Assembly (NCBI RefSeq): GCF_009796745.1
Contig: NZ_CP047024.1
Coordinates: forward strand, 1,550,001 to 1,614,000
Direction of reading: 5' to 3'
DNA from: Paraglaciecola sp. L1A13
GTDB taxonomy: Bacteria > Pseudomonadota > Gammaproteobacteria > Enterobacterales > Alteromonadaceae
DNA: 64,000 nt
The notes below the pieces were generated by a model. That model ran no database searches. It was not told the DNA's origin and saw only the letters and a list, made by a program, of their open reading frames with translations. Positions within the stretch are counted from its first letter, which is position 1. The number at the start of each line of letters is the position of its first letter. This document shows positions 35,659 to 43,785 of this stretch, in pieces. Position numbers and translations under genes: made by a program.

Positions 35659-36000
35659 ATGCAAATAAATGCTGCCAATCAATCTGTCAATACTCTCGCA
35701 TCGCAAGATGTTACGCGACCTAAAGGACCACCTCCACCACCTCAGGGCGGCGTGCCTCCTGGATTAGAATCAGCCGTTTCCACTTTGTCAGATGAAGAGC
35801 AAAGTTCCGTAACGGATATGCTCGCTAGCTTGAGTAAAGATCAACAGTCATCGCTAAAGACGCAATTAGATGGATTGCGTGACGGTGCTGAAAGTTTGTC
35901 TAATGAAGAATTGGGTGCAGCATTTAATGACATATTAACGTCTTTATCGACTAATCAGTCTGACTCAGGTTCACTAAACTTAGTGGACACTTTTGCCTAG
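35659..36000 (+). CDS. Small Pro-rich hypothetical protein
   Basis: A 113-residue protein with a Pro/Gly-rich segment (PKGPPPPPQGGVPPG, about residues 22-36) and a helical, Ser-, Asp- and Leu-rich C-terminus (SDEEQSSVTDMLASLSKDQQ). No signal peptide is seen. AAAAAGGATAAATGAAATG gives a ribosome site. It follows the small exported gene by 44 bases on the same strand, so one transcript is likely. Function not known. Confidence 0.65.
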   Translation: MQINAANQSVNTLASQDVTRPKGPPPPPQGGVPPGLESAVSTLSDEEQSSVTDMLASLSKDQQSSLKTQLDGLRDGAESLSNEELGAAFNDILTSLSTNQSDSGSLNLVDTFA

Positions 36001-36041
36001 GTTGAGGTTAGATTAATATGTTTAGCTCATATTTTCAGTGG

Positions 36042-36071
36042 TGCCGATGTAACTATTCGGCATTACTTTTT
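36042..36071 (+). terminator. Probable terminator after the two small genes
   Basis: TGCCGA (36042-36047) pairs with TCGGCA (36057-36062) around a nine-base loop, followed by TTACTTTTTC. Confidence 0.55.
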
Positions 36072-36121
36072 CGGTTGTGCTAAGTTTACAGTTCGTAATC
36101 AGCAAATCTCTCGTCAATCTT

Positions 36122-36889
36122 TTACCAACTGATGCGCCTCACGCTGGCCCTAAAACCGCTAAACAATTGCTCTGTTAACTGACAACTCTGTTTATCTAAA
36201 AATTGAATGGTTAACTGAGATGGTTGATAGAAGTCTCTAATGGTTCGATTAATATTTTTACTTCCTTGGAAGGCTGAAATCCCAAACGCCTGACACGCTT
36301 TTTTGCCACTTTGAGACTCCAAAGTGGGTATCAACACGGTATGTAATATTTTTGCATCGATAGGCTGGCAAAATACCAAATTGTGGTAGTGATCTTTATA
36401 ACGCAAACTCATACCTATTTGCTCACACAGTGCTTTAAGTTTTTCGATGCTTGTTGCTGAATCGCGTTCTATATCATCATTGACGCAAATGAGTGAAGAG
36501 TCAGTGCGTTTTATAGCATTAAAACCATCGTCTGTTGCCACCAAGTTATGGAAAGAACTGATCCGTGCGAGTAACTCAGGTAAACCGCTCTCATCAGAAA
36601 ATGTTCTGCCCTGATTTAACGCATTTATTCTGCGTTGATCCAAGTCAACACCGATAACCTTATGACCCAAAGCTGCCATGCATATAGCTGATAACGCGCC
36701 ACCGTGGCCTAAACCGAACACACTGATGCGTTTGCTGCTTCGGCATTGTGGCAATTGATAGCTTTGCTCGCTTCCATCACTGAATGAGACCACACGGTTG
36801 TACCCACGGGTATTATCAACCGTGAGTTGGGGCTCACTAGTATAGGCACTATAGGCTTGTGTAGTACTTAGTTGCTGAGAATTAAACAT
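36122..36889 (-). CDS. Truncated UDP-glucose/GDP-mannose dehydrogenase-like protein
   Basis: A 255-residue protein whose residues 55-250 resemble the NAD-binding N-terminal domain of GDP-mannose 6-dehydrogenase (AlgD). It has GLGHGG (59-64) and then SAICMAALGHKVIGVDLDQR, with later LIPTLESQSGKKACQAFGIS. The middle and C-terminal domains, with the catalytic Cys, are absent, and an unrelated 50-residue extension precedes the domain. It therefore cannot be a working sugar dehydrogenase. No polysaccharide genes are nearby. It could be a binding or regulatory relic, or a pseudogene with an intact frame; no frame break was seen. Confidence 0.7.
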   Translation of the reverse strand: MFNSQQLSTTQAYSAYTSEPQLTVDNTRGYNRVVSFSDGSEQSYQLPQCRSSKRISVFGLGHGGALSAICMAALGHKVIGVDLDQRRINALNQGRTFSDESGLPELLARISSFHNLVATDDGFNAIKRTDSSLICVNDDIERDSATSIEKLKALCEQIGMSLRYKDHYHNLVFCQPIDAKILHTVLIPTLESQSGKKACQAFGISAFQGSKNINRTIRDFYQPSQLTIQFLDKQSCQLTEQLFSGFRASVRRISW

Positions 36890-36999
36890 GTATGGGTCCT
36901 TTGCTATCTTACTGCTGAATTTTGAGATTTGTCTGCCACAGCGTGGCTAATGATTGGTAATTTGCAGTTCTTGTTCCATAATGAATTTAATTATTTAAA

Positions 37000-37037
37000 A
37001 CATGCACTTAAAGAATGTAACCTATTAATACATGCAC
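37000..37037. repeat. Direct repeat ACATGCAC with 30-base phasing
   Basis: ACATGCAC at 37000-37007 and 37030-37037, each followed by AATGT within 7-10 bases. Thirty bases is close to three helix turns, so the two sites face the same side. Position: between the truncated dehydrogenase and H-NOX genes. Confidence 0.6.
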
Positions 37038-37053
37038 AGTAATGTTGCATAAT

Positions 37054-37066
37054 TAAGACAGTCTTA
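37054..37066. promoter_or_regulatory. Inverted repeat upstream of H-NOX
   Basis: TAAGAC-A-GTCTTA, a perfect six-base inverted repeat with one central base, in the promoter region of the H-NOX operon. It looks like an operator for a dimeric regulator; the regulator is unknown. Confidence 0.45.
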
Positions 37067-37189
37067 CACACCTATATAGACTAATTTACGTTGAGCTTGC
37101 TGGTATATATCGACTATCTTGAGGTAGCACATTATCTGTTGGCTAAAATCGGCCTGTTGTCGGTAGTGGAGCGTACTGGGGAATATCCT

Positions 37190-37735
37190 ATGAAAGGCAT
37201 TATCTTTGTAAAATTAAATCAGTTTGTTGACGAGTTGTGGGGAGATGAATTTTGGGACGAGTTGTTACAAGTCGCCGACCTGCCTAGTAATGGCATTTAT
37301 ACGTCAGTTGCCACGTATGACGATGCGGAGTTATTTACCCTAGTCGGTCTTATTATGGAAAAGAAAAGCCTTACTGCACAAGAGGCGCAAATAGCATTTG
37401 GACAATGGATGTTTGAACAACTATTGCAAGCGGCACCTCCAGAAGCTCACAAATTTACCGACGTGTTTAAATTTCTTTATGGTGTGCAAAACGTAATCCA
37501 TGTTGAGGTTAAAAAACTCAATCCAGAAGCGATATTGCCCGAATTTGAGTTTCTAGAGGAAACGCCGACCACTTTGAGTTTCCATTATATTTCACCGCGA
37601 AAACTGTGTTACTTTTGTGAGGGAATCGTGCAGGGATTAGCTTCTCACACTGGGCAGCAGGTAATTGTTGAGCAAACAGAGTGTGAACACGAAGGTGATG
37701 CACGGTGTGTAATGAAGGTGACAAAAGTTGTCTAA
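37190..37735 (+). CDS. H-NOX heme nitric oxide sensor
   Basis: A 181-residue heme-NO-binding protein. It starts MKGIIFVKLNQFVDELWG as usual for the family. The proximal heme ligand is H104 (VIHVEVKKL), the conserved Pro is P117, and the YxSxR motif that holds the heme propionates is Y133-S135-R137. Cysteines C140, C165 and C173 with H167 may form the zinc site seen in the Shewanella protein. ATG at 37190 is chosen for GGGGA seven bases upstream; the frame is open 99 bases further back. The gene overlaps the kinase start by eight bases. In relatives, NO-bound H-NOX inhibits the partner kinase. Confidence 0.93.
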   Translation: MKGIIFVKLNQFVDELWGDEFWDELLQVADLPSNGIYTSVATYDDAELFTLVGLIMEKKSLTAQEAQIAFGQWMFEQLLQAAPPEAHKFTDVFKFLYGVQNVIHVEVKKLNPEAILPEFEFLEETPTTLSFHYISPRKLCYFCEGIVQGLASHTGQQVIVEQTECEHEGDARCVMKVTKVV

Positions 37736-39221
37736 ATCAATCTCGGAACTAGAGGCAAGGATAGCCGTACTTGAGCGTAAAATAGAGCGTGAAAAAAAGG
37801 CTAGAGTGATGTCTGAGCAACATTTAGAGGTTCATTCTAGAGCATTATATGAAAGTAATCAGTCACTGCAAACATCTTTGGCTATTGCTAAAAAGAAGCA
37901 AGCTGAACTCGAGTTTTTACGACAGACATCGGGTGATGTTTCATCAGATATTTCGCTACAAGAATTGATCACGAATACGGTAGAACTAACAGGGCAGTTT
38001 TTTTCCGTTGAATGTGGGTTATTCATTGTTACTAATAACGGGCAGGCGCTTGAATCTAAAGTGGATAATATCTGGCGAGCACCAAACAAATGGGTAAGCG
38101 ACCCGTCTTTTTTTAACCAAGCAATTCAATTCTTACCGCTCGAGCAACAAGAAAGCCTCAGTATGTGGTTGGTATCGCCTATTGACGATGAAGCAAGCCA
38201 GGCGCTTTCAGGCTTTAAATGGATCGTCTTTGGAAACTTCGCTCTGCTTGGCGGTAAAATTGCCTGGTTAGCTTTTTTCAGTCGTGCAGAATTTTTAGAT
38301 GAAGAAGCACTATCAGTGCTAGGAACGGCACGAGAGCACTTATTGAGCGGCATTACTCGCCGCGTGACGGACGTCAGTATCCGTAAGCGCACCGTAGAGC
38401 TGCAAAATACTGTGGACCGTTTAAAACAAGCTGAACGACAATTAATTCAGTCAGAAAAAATGGCTTCCCTAGGACAACTTGCCGCAGGTGTTGCCCATGA
38501 AATTAATAATCCAGTGGGCTTTATTCGTTCTAATATAGAAATGCTGGAAGAGTATTTGCAAGATTATCAAGGTTTACACAACAGTATTGCCAAGGCGTTA
38601 ACAGTTGAAGGGAAAATTGACACGCAGCAGTACAAAGCGCTTTGTGATAAATATGATTTGGCATATATCCAACAGGATGCTCAAGAATTATTGGTATCAA
38701 ACTTAGATGGCTTGGATCGTGTAAAAGAGATCGTAGAAAACTTAAAAACGTTCTCCCATAGTGGAGATGGAAAATTAGAAAGCATAAGTCTTAATCTGTG
38801 TATTGAAGGGGCATTAAAGATTGCATGGAATGCGCTTAAATATGAGCATATAGTGGATAATCAACTGAATGCTGACTTGCCGCAAGTTCTCGGAAATAAT
38901 GGCCAGCTACAACAAGTTTTCGTTAATTTATTTGTCAATGCTGCTTATGCTATGTCAAGCGGTGGAAAGCTGACCATAAAATCCAGTTTGACCGCCGACA
39001 AACTGATCATTGAGATAAATGACACAGGTTGCGGAATGGATAAAAAAACCTTAGATCAGCTGTTTACTCCCTTTTTTACTACTAAGCCTATTGGTGTCGG
39101 GACAGGCTTAGGATTATCTGTTTCTTATGCCATATTAGAGTCGCATAATGTGCTGACACAAGTGCGATCTGCTGTTGGTAAAGGGACGCAATTCTCTCTT
39201 AGTTTTCCTCTTCCTGAGTAG
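37728..39221 (+). CDS. hnoK: H-NOX-associated histidine kinase (HnoK-like)
   Basis: A 497-residue soluble kinase with no transmembrane segment. It has an N-terminal coiled coil (5-66), a GAF-like sensing region (about 70-215) and a second coiled coil. The H-box has His257 (GVAHEINNPVGF), and the ATPase domain has DTGCGMD and FFTTKPIGVGTGLGLS. The start is TTG at 37728, overlapping the H-NOX stop by eight bases, so the kinase is translationally coupled to the sensor. It phosphorylates response regulators in relatives; the regulators next to it are the likely targets. It shares its H-box region almost exactly with the second kinase at 40536-42197. Confidence 0.88.
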   Translation: MSKSISELEARIAVLERKIEREKKARVMSEQHLEVHSRALYESNQSLQTSLAIAKKKQAELEFLRQTSGDVSSDISLQELITNTVELTGQFFSVECGLFIVTNNGQALESKVDNIWRAPNKWVSDPSFFNQAIQFLPLEQQESLSMWLVSPIDDEASQALSGFKWIVFGNFALLGGKIAWLAFFSRAEFLDEEALSVLGTAREHLLSGITRRVTDVSIRKRTVELQNTVDRLKQAERQLIQSEKMASLGQLAAGVAHEINNPVGFIRSNIEMLEEYLQDYQGLHNSIAKALTVEGKIDTQQYKALCDKYDLAYIQQDAQELLVSNLDGLDRVKEIVENLKTFSHSGDGKLESISLNLCIEGALKIAWNALKYEHIVDNQLNADLPQVLGNNGQLQQVFVNLFVNAAYAMSSGGKLTIKSSLTADKLIIEINDTGCGMDKKTLDQLFTPFFTTKPIGVGTGLGLSVSYAILESHNVLTQVRSAVGKGTQFSLSFPLPE

Positions 39222-40509
39222 GCACTCCTGCTTGCTCAACAAAAATAGTAAAACATTCCGTTCGTTGATGCTCATACTGAGTCAATTGTTGAATTGATGT
39301 CTTTGAAAATATATGGCCTTTAGGTAAAACTAAGATATGGTTCTCAGTTAGGATATCTTCTTTTAAGCGCATGCCCTCCTCAAGATCGGTGACCTGTATT
39401 GCACTTTCGATAAACTGGCCGCTGATAACATCTGGATATTGGACTAGAATATCGATTATTTTCGCTGCGTAGCGCAAGCCTCGATACTTTTTAAGTTCAG
39501 TAATCGCCTCAGCGTTTGACAGAGGTGTTTTGCTTATACGGCCCAATTTGTAGCGCCAAAAATCCCTTGCAACCGCTAATATTTGTGCACCAATTGGAAT
39601 TTGTTCCTGCATGAGTTTATTGGCTCCGCTGCCATCAACATACTCATATTGGCAGGTAATAATATCTAACTCAGCTCGTAAGTGTGTGGCGGGGCTAAGT
39701 ATTTGCTCTGCGAATTTAGTTTGTTGCACAAAGATATGTTGTTGATTGAAATTTAGTTCGCAAAACGGCTTCGAATATAAGGCTGTATCCAATCCTAATA
39801 GCCCTATTTCGCCCAGTAACGCTGCAAAACTGACTTGTGTATGCTCTTTATCCGTAAGTGATAAGTGCGCGGCTAATTTACCCGATAAGTGACTCACACT
39901 TTGTGCAAATCCTCCGTCTAGATTGGGATTAATACTGATAAAATTATACAACACCCGTTGGGTCGCTAGTGTATTGCGTTTTAGCTTCCTCATGGCGAGG
40001 GTAATTTGTTTACTGCGTAGCTTTACCTTTTCATCTAAGTTGTGATTTAAGTCTTTGAGCAAGGCGTTTTGCTTATTGATTAAACGGGTTAACCGTAGGT
40101 TTTCAAGTTTGAGTTTAATTTTGGCCAGACCATCGCCAATCGCGCAGGTTAGCTCGGTATTATCCCAGGGTTTTTGTAAATATCGGTCTATGTGGCCGTT
40201 GTTAACTGCGTCGATTGTGGATGACATATCGGAGTATCCGGTCAGTAGAATACGGTAGCAATTTGGCACCAAAGCGGTTGTTTTTTGCAAAAATTCGGCA
40301 CCAGACATAGAAGGCATTTTCATATCTGAGACTATAACGTGTACCGTTTTCTGTTTTAGTATCTCGAGTGCCTCTGCTCCACTTTGCGCTATTAATAATT
40401 CATAATCCTGTTTGTGCAGAACGCGCTTAATCGCCTTAAGAATATTGATTTCATCATCGACACACAAGACCGTATAAGTTTCTGACTCTTTCGGTGTTAA
40501 TTCACTCAT
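39199..40509 (-). CDS. hnoD: REC and degenerate HD-GYP response regulator (HnoD-like)
   Basis: A 436-residue response regulator. The receiver has D62 (SDMKMPSMSG) and the LQKPW lysine. The second part is HD-GYP-like, but where the HD pair is expected (after FAALL) it reads GEIGLLGL, and the GYP region reads YEYVDGSGANKLM, so metal binding and phosphodiesterase activity are probably lost. Such degenerate proteins (HnoD type) in other H-NOX loci tune a partner phosphodiesterase. The end overlaps the convergent kinase gene by 23 bases. It is the last gene of a four-gene minus-strand operon. Confidence 0.82.
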   Translation of the reverse strand: MSELTPKESETYTVLCVDDEINILKAIKRVLHKQDYELLIAQSGAEALEILKQKTVHVIVSDMKMPSMSGAEFLQKTTALVPNCYRILLTGYSDMSSTIDAVNNGHIDRYLQKPWDNTELTCAIGDGLAKIKLKLENLRLTRLINKQNALLKDLNHNLDEKVKLRSKQITLAMRKLKRNTLATQRVLYNFISINPNLDGGFAQSVSHLSGKLAAHLSLTDKEHTQVSFAALLGEIGLLGLDTALYSKPFCELNFNQQHIFVQQTKFAEQILSPATHLRAELDIITCQYEYVDGSGANKLMQEQIPIGAQILAVARDFWRYKLGRISKTPLSNAEAITELKKYRGLRYAAKIIDILVQYPDVISGQFIESAIQVTDLEEGMRLKEDILTENHILVLPKGHIFSKTSIQQLTQYEHQRTECFTIFVEQAGVPTQEEEN

Positions 40510-40535
40510 GGTGCTATCTCCAAAATAAGGTTTTG

Positions 40536-42197
40536 CTAGTTGATTTGCGTTTCAATAGGCGGTTTATCGCTTTGTGATGAAGCCGCAGGTAAGGTCAATA
40601 TAAAGCAGCTACCTTGGGATAATTCACTCGTAACGGTGAGATCGCCGCTGTGTTCTTGAGCTATTCCAAATGAAATAGCCAGACCAAGCCCAGTGCCTTG
40701 ACCTTCTGGTTTTGTGGTGAAAAAAGGATCGAATAAACGGTTGATGTTTTCAGCTGGAATGCCTTGCCCCGTGTCGCATACCGACACATAAACTAAGCCA
40801 TTATGGCTATACGTTTCGATAGTGATTGTGCCTCTATTACCAATCGCTTGGCCGGCGTTAATAAGTAAGTTAGTTAATACCTGACAAATTTTTCCGACAT
40901 TTATTTCAACTTCACTGACTTCTTGGAGCTTGATGATAATATCGCAGTGATATTTGAGTTCATTACTGACCATACTTAAGGTCGTCTTAACACAATTGTT
41001 GATATTGAATAACTGGAGCTCTTGGCGGTCAACTTGGGAGAATTGTTTTAGTCCTGCGACGATATCTTTCACGCGGGTTAAGCCTTCGCTTGATTCGCTG
41101 ATAAGTTCTGGCATATCTTCTTGCATAAATTCGATGTTTTCATTACTAATGAATTCACCGATTTGAATTTCTAGCGTTTTTCGTTGTTCTGGGATTTCAT
41201 TTTTTTGCCAATCTGAAACAAGTTGAGTGAGCTTAACGTACACTTGTGCATAATCTGATAATGACGCTAAGTTACTGTTTACAAAACCAATTGGGTTGTT
41301 AATTTCGTGAGCAACCCCAGCAGCGAGTTGTCCTAACGAAGCCATTTTTTCTGATTGAACTAACTGCTCTTGAGCACTTTTTAGCTGGAAATTAATAAGC
41401 GTTAATTGCTCGTTTTTATCTTCAAGTAGTTGGGTGCGAGCGACAACGCGCATCTCTAATGTTTGGTTCAAAGATTCCAATTCCGCTTGATAGTTTTTAA
41501 CGCGCACGCATTCAGCCTTAAGGGTTTCGATCATCTGATTAAAGGCTTGTGCTACCTCTCCCAATTCATCATTTGAAGTAATAGGAATGTGGGTATCAGT
41601 AAAATCTCCAGAGATTACACTGTGAGATATTTTTTTGGCCCCAGCCTGAAGTAGTTTAAGCTGATGGGTTAAGTAATGGCCTAGCCCATAAGAAAATAAT
41701 GCAACTAATATCAGCTCTATGAGCGCGATAGAGGTGGTCCATTGTTTAATTTTTTGGATGGCACTTTGCGCATTACTGACACTCATGCCAATCTCAACTC
41801 GGCCGTAGACGGTATTGCCCTCGATGATACTAGCGTACGTATCGAATACCCCGTCGTTGACATCTTCCATGTGTTGGTCTGCACTAAATCTGCGGTTTAA
41901 GGCTTCTTCTGTACCGCTTTGAGACAGCACACCATCACTACTACTGATGACGCGAGCGTATTCAATTCCAGGGTTTTTCAGTGCTTCGAGAACAAAGTCG
42001 TCTAATGACGCAAGATCATAAGACAAAACCGCATCTTTGGTGGTGGTAGAAAACAAGGTAGCCGTTGTCGAAGCGTGTTTTACCAAGTCTTTGTTCACAG
42101 AACGACTTAAAAAGGTCACTGCGGTAACCACTAATGACAAAAGTAAGATAGCCTCGATGCTAGCGATACCGAAAATGGTTTTACTGCGTAATGACAT
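40536..42197 (-). CDS. Transmembrane hybrid-free histidine kinase (second input kinase)
   Basis: A 553-residue membrane kinase. TM1 (about 9-30), a periplasmic domain of about 120 residues (32-152) that could be a small Cache-type sensor, TM2 (about 154-172), HAMP, a coiled coil, the H-box with His297 (GVAHEINNPIGF), and an ATPase domain with DTGQGIP and FFTTKPEGQGTGLGLA. It lies in an operon with a PhnD-like periplasmic binding protein, which is a likely ligand-presenting partner. Its phosphotransfer region is nearly the same as that of the H-NOX kinase, so both may phosphorylate the same regulators. A strong AAGGGGG site precedes the start. Confidence 0.86.
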   Translation of the reverse strand: MSLRSKTIFGIASIEAILLLSLVVTAVTFLSRSVNKDLVKHASTTATLFSTTTKDAVLSYDLASLDDFVLEALKNPGIEYARVISSSDGVLSQSGTEEALNRRFSADQHMEDVNDGVFDTYASIIEGNTVYGRVEIGMSVSNAQSAIQKIKQWTTSIALIELILVALFSYGLGHYLTHQLKLLQAGAKKISHSVISGDFTDTHIPITSNDELGEVAQAFNQMIETLKAECVRVKNYQAELESLNQTLEMRVVARTQLLEDKNEQLTLINFQLKSAQEQLVQSEKMASLGQLAAGVAHEINNPIGFVNSNLASLSDYAQVYVKLTQLVSDWQKNEIPEQRKTLEIQIGEFISNENIEFMQEDMPELISESSEGLTRVKDIVAGLKQFSQVDRQELQLFNINNCVKTTLSMVSNELKYHCDIIIKLQEVSEVEINVGKICQVLTNLLINAGQAIGNRGTITIETYSHNGLVYVSVCDTGQGIPAENINRLFDPFFTTKPEGQGTGLGLAISFGIAQEHSGDLTVTSELSQGSCFILTLPAASSQSDKPPIETQIN

Positions 42198-42235
42198 GTG
42201 AAGCCCCCTTTATCTAACCTGAACCAGTACTTTTT

Positions 42236-43039
42236 TCACTTAAGTGATTCTATGCCAAGGACACGAATATCTTCCCAGTCACTGTTATCTGCGGCTTCAA
42301 ACGCCGCAAAATTTATCGCTTCTAATAACGCGCTACCGTTTTCGGTTTTGTGCAAATTGAGCAGGCTAGTTTGTATTTTTTGTCGTGTTTCAGATGACAC
42401 ATCTGGATGGCTGGCGATAGCATGGGGAGTATGAGGTTCGGTTTTCCATAATATTCTAAGTTGGTCTCTGACACTCGCTGGCGCATTATTGAATGTGCGT
42501 AATATACCACCACCCGCTGGAGATAGGCCTCGGGCTACACTGAGGTACACTGAGTCATGTGACGATACGTAGCGACTCTTCACATTGACATGATGCGCCG
42601 ACAAATCGGCTTTAGGCAGCAGTGTTGCGGCAAAAGCAGCCGGTGCAGGAAACGCCATCGTAATATCATTCAATTCATTAATAGAAGTATAGGGTGCGTC
42701 TTTTCTTACTACGATAATCCCTTGAATATGTTTGTCTTTCTGTTTAGCCAGCGCTTGGTAGCCAGGAGATTCATTAAACACAACAAAATGATAAGGGTTC
42801 ATATAAGCAAAGTCATATTGACCTTGAGATAAACGATGCTCGAAAATGGGAATGTTTGGCGCAGTGGTAAATACTAACTTTATACCACTGTTATCACTTA
42901 TTTCACGCAATAATGGTGTCCAAAGTTTGGCTAGTTTTTTAGCCGATTGCTGCGGTACAACGGCGAACGTAAATGTGTCTTGGGCGCGAGTTTGTGCACT
43001 CAATATGAACATGCTTAATGCTATAATTATAAACTTCAT
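42236..43039 (-). CDS. PhnD-like periplasmic binding protein
   Basis: A 267-residue exported protein with a signal peptide (residues 1-19). It has the layout of PhnD/phosphonate-type binding proteins: TFAVVPQQSAKKLAKLWTPL near the start, then GQYDFAYMNPYHFVV and SHDSVYLSVARGLSPAGGG in the second lobe. No permease or ATPase gene is nearby, so it is unlikely to serve transport. It sits between the HTH-REC gene and a transmembrane kinase, which suggests a ligand-sensing role. The ligand is unknown; PhnD relatives bind phosphonates, phosphite or phosphate. Confidence 0.82.
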   Translation of the reverse strand: MKFIIIALSMFILSAQTRAQDTFTFAVVPQQSAKKLAKLWTPLLREISDNSGIKLVFTTAPNIPIFEHRLSQGQYDFAYMNPYHFVVFNESPGYQALAKQKDKHIQGIIVVRKDAPYTSINELNDITMAFPAPAAFAATLLPKADLSAHHVNVKSRYVSSHDSVYLSVARGLSPAGGGILRTFNNAPASVRDQLRILWKTEPHTPHAIASHPDVSSETRQKIQTSLLNLHKTENGSALLEAINFAAFEAADNSDWEDIRVLGIESLK

Positions 43040-43070
43040 CTTGTGCTCCTAAAGCAAATCACTAATGCGT

Positions 43071-43628
43071 TTAATTACGTAATAGTGCATCGATGGTGCT
43101 AAGTAATTCTTTATTGACAAACGGTTTGGCTAAAGCTGCATCTGCCCCTAGGTCTAGGGCTTTTTGACGTTCGTCTTCTCCTAGAGCTGAAATAATTAAA
43201 ATCTTTAAAGACTTGTCGGCATATTCTTGACGAGCAAATGTCACGATGTCATAGCCATCTACGCCGGGCATGCTTAAATCGAGCGTCATTAACTGTGGTT
43301 TATAGGTTGTCAATAAGGCACCAGCCATAAATGGATCCGTGGCAATCACACTGTCGTACCCGGCTCGCTTAGTTACTCGGCTTATCGCTTTGGCTACCTG
43401 CAGTTCATCGTCGACAATCAATACCCGTTTTTCTGAAGAAGCAAAATCAGCAGGAATAGGCAGGTTGTTTTCATTTAAAAACGCAACGAAGTCTTCTTCT
43501 TTAACTCGGTTGTTACCTCCTCCTGGAAGTTTGTAACCTTTTAATCTGCCGCTATCAATCCAGCGGATAACTGTGCGCAGATTGACGTCACAGTACTTAG
43601 CTATTTCACCGGATGTTAAAGTTTTCAT
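43071..43628 (-). CDS. hnoC: HTH-REC regulator (HnoC-like)
   Basis: A 185-residue regulator with an excisionase/MerR-like DNA-binding domain (SGEIAKYCDVNLRTVIRWID, then KLPGGGNNRVKEEDFVAFL, residues 6-52). The receiver (about 67-184) has D117 (TLDLSMPGVDGYD) and the LAKPF lysine. The DNA-binding domain precedes the receiver, which is uncommon. It heads a minus-strand operon (HTH-REC, PhnD-like, kinase, HnoD-like). By family knowledge HnoC-type proteins repress their own locus until phosphorylated; the inverted repeat at 43714 is a candidate site. Ends with a 31-base gap to the PhnD-like gene. Confidence 0.8.
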   Translation of the reverse strand: MKTLTSGEIAKYCDVNLRTVIRWIDSGRLKGYKLPGGGNNRVKEEDFVAFLNENNLPIPADFASSEKRVLIVDDELQVAKAISRVTKRAGYDSVIATDPFMAGALLTTYKPQLMTLDLSMPGVDGYDIVTFARQEYADKSLKILIISALGEDERQKALDLGADAALAKPFVNKELLSTIDALLRN

Positions 43629-43713
43629 AGATATCTCTTAGCCGCCTAAAGTCGATGTATAAGTTATACCATCTAGCGCAAGAATGACAAATAGGACTAA
43701 AGTGTAATATGTG

Positions 43714-43729
43714 ACAATGGCGACATTGT
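43714..43729. promoter_or_regulatory. Inverted repeat in the divergent hnoC / outer-membrane gene region
   Basis: ACAATG-GCGA-CATTGT, a perfect six-base inverted repeat with a four-base spacer, placed 85 bases upstream of the HTH-REC gene and 56 bases upstream of the outer-membrane gene. It is a candidate operator for both. Confidence 0.45.
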
Positions 43730-43785
43730 GCAATTATTAGTCTCAAGAAATTAGCCGACATCATTTAAACGATAGGAATAATTCC

